Of a DNA stretch of 14,892 nucleotides, positions 14,223 to 14,892 are shown piece by piece; the first letter of the stretch is position 1, and each line of letters begins with the position of its first letter. The translations under genes were made by a program, and so were the position numbers. The notes under the pieces are model-generated. The model was given only the letters and a program-made list of their open reading frames with translations, did not search any database and was not told the origin of the DNA. Source of the DNA: Clostridiales bacterium UBA1316 (GTDB lineage Bacteria > Bacillota > Clostridia > Oscillospirales > Oscillospiraceae); the NCBI GenBank assembly GCA_002307055.1, contig DBTM01000053.1, positions 1-14,892 on the forward strand, given 5' to 3'.

Positions 14223-14251
14223 ATTATAAATGACTGTTGCAGCAATGTCAA
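14223..14251 (-). promoter_or_regulatory. Consensus sigma-A promoter for S-layer gene
   Basis: On the minus strand TTGACA (14251-14246), a 17-base spacer and TATAAT (14228-14223) form an exact consensus promoter. The expected start site is near 14216. No other gene lies between it and the S-layer start. Confidence 0.75.
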
Positions 14252-14431
14252 TTTAATATGGCCATTATTTATATTACAGTTGTGTTACAGGGCAAGCGGT
14301 TGGGGCATAAACTACAGTCCCGCCCGAAAAGCATGACATAGCTTTACAAAGTATTACAAAGCTTTCTCCAGGCGAAATATACTATATAAATAAATATCTG
14401 TCCATTGTGAAAAACAAAAAGCGGAAAACGC

Positions 14432-14460
14432 TTGCATTCTATAAATTATGGTGGTATAAT
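14432..14460 (+). promoter_or_regulatory. rimP promoter
   Basis: TTGCAT (14432-14437) and TATAAT (14455-14460) have a 17-base spacer, plus an extended -10 TG at 14452-14453. The expected start is near 14467. It diverges from the S-layer promoter about 180 bases away. Confidence 0.65.
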
Positions 14461-14488
14461 TCTGATGTTAGACAAGTGGGATTTCGTT

Positions 14489-14513
14489 GAGTGGGTTTTT
14501 CCCACTCTTTTTC
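14489..14513 (+). terminator. Early terminator in rimP leader
   Basis: GAGTGGG (14489-14495), a TTTTT loop and CCCACTC (14501-14507) are followed by TTTTTC. It lies between the promoter and rimP, so it would end most transcripts after about 45 bases unless bypassed. An additional AGTGGG at 14475-14480 could compete for the same 3' arm. Confidence 0.75.
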
Positions 14514-14586
14514 TTGCACTGTTTAAAAATGTCAAAATTTCTTAAATGCGGTGATATTCTTCACTCACGGCGGAATGGGGCAGACT

Positions 14587-14892
14587 ATGAAAAAAGTAAC
14601 AGACATCGTCTCTGAGCTTGCTGAGCCGATTGTTAGGAAACACGATTGCGAGCTATGGGACGTCGAATATGTTAAGGAAACGGGTGGATGGGTTCTCCGG
14701 ATATACATCGACCGCGAGGGCGGCGTGGCGCTGGAGCATTGCGAGGCGGTAAGCCGTGAGCTTGACCCGATTTTAGACGCGCGCGACCCAATACCGGATA
14801 CCTATACGTTTGTTGTTTCGTCGGCAGGTGCGGAGCGCGCGCTTAAGCGACCGACCGCTTTTCCGAAATTCCTCCGCGCTCTTGTCGCAGTC
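14587..14892 (+). CDS. rimP: Ribosome maturation factor RimP, 5' part
   Basis: The first 102 residues of the 30S subunit assembly factor RimP, which binds the small subunit with S12 and is usually the first gene of a nusA-infB operon. The N-terminal domain shows VSELAEPIVRKHDCELWDVEY and the strand WVLRIYIDREGGVALEHCEAVSREL. It is followed by the family signature region VVSSAGAERALKRP, where most family members have SSPGLDRPL. The frame is open to the window edge, so the rest and the downstream operon are outside. GC content is higher than in proS, probably representing the host chromosome. Confidence 0.93.
   Translation, partial: MKKVTDIVSELAEPIVRKHDCELWDVEYVKETGGWVLRIYIDREGGVALEHCEAVSRELDPILDARDPIPDTYTFVVSSAGAERALKRPTAFPKFLRALVAV

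Overview
The window looks like a chromosomal piece from a low- to mid-GC Firmicute, most likely a clostridial (Oscillospiraceae-like) bacterium. The evidence is a T-box leader on an aminoacyl-tRNA synthetase gene, strong AGGAGG-type ribosome binding sites, an SLH-domain S-layer protein, and a rimP start preceded by a short promoter-terminator leader. The taxon is inferred from gene style only.

Layout. (a) 1-2156: a decayed 5' fragment of an IS30-like transposase gene, followed by a second, nearly complete IS30-family element (570-2156). Its transposase carries a late frameshift. (b) 2157-4530: an AT-rich island with a promoter, a proline-type T-box leader, prolyl-tRNA synthetase (proS), and the stub of a following gene. 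(c) 4531-5179: insertion-sequence debris (IS3-like left end, IS110-like 3' end, IS256-like left end). (d) 5180-10770: two different IS66-family elements on the minus strand, one base apart, each with tnpA-tnpB-tnpC. The first also has a fourth coupled small ORF. Two extra IS66-type ends lie in tandem at 10771-10838. (e) 10876-14251: a minus-strand S-layer unit with a terminator, a 951-residue SLH protein and a consensus promoter about 420 bases upstream, which implies a long structured leader with a possible short upstream ORF. (f) 14432-14892: a plus-strand promoter, an early terminator and the start of rimP.

How it fits together. The resident chromosome is represented by rimP and probably the S-layer gene. 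The middle is an accessory region built by repeated IS insertion. The AT-rich proS with its own T-box looks like a gene acquired among the mobile elements, possibly as a second, starvation-induced ProRS. The strongest less expected signals are four: a two-tier RNA structure with compensatory changes in front of tnpA in both IS66 elements; a consensus promoter placed so that tnpC mRNA would start at or near its own start codon; the fourth IS66 ORF; and the long S-layer leader.
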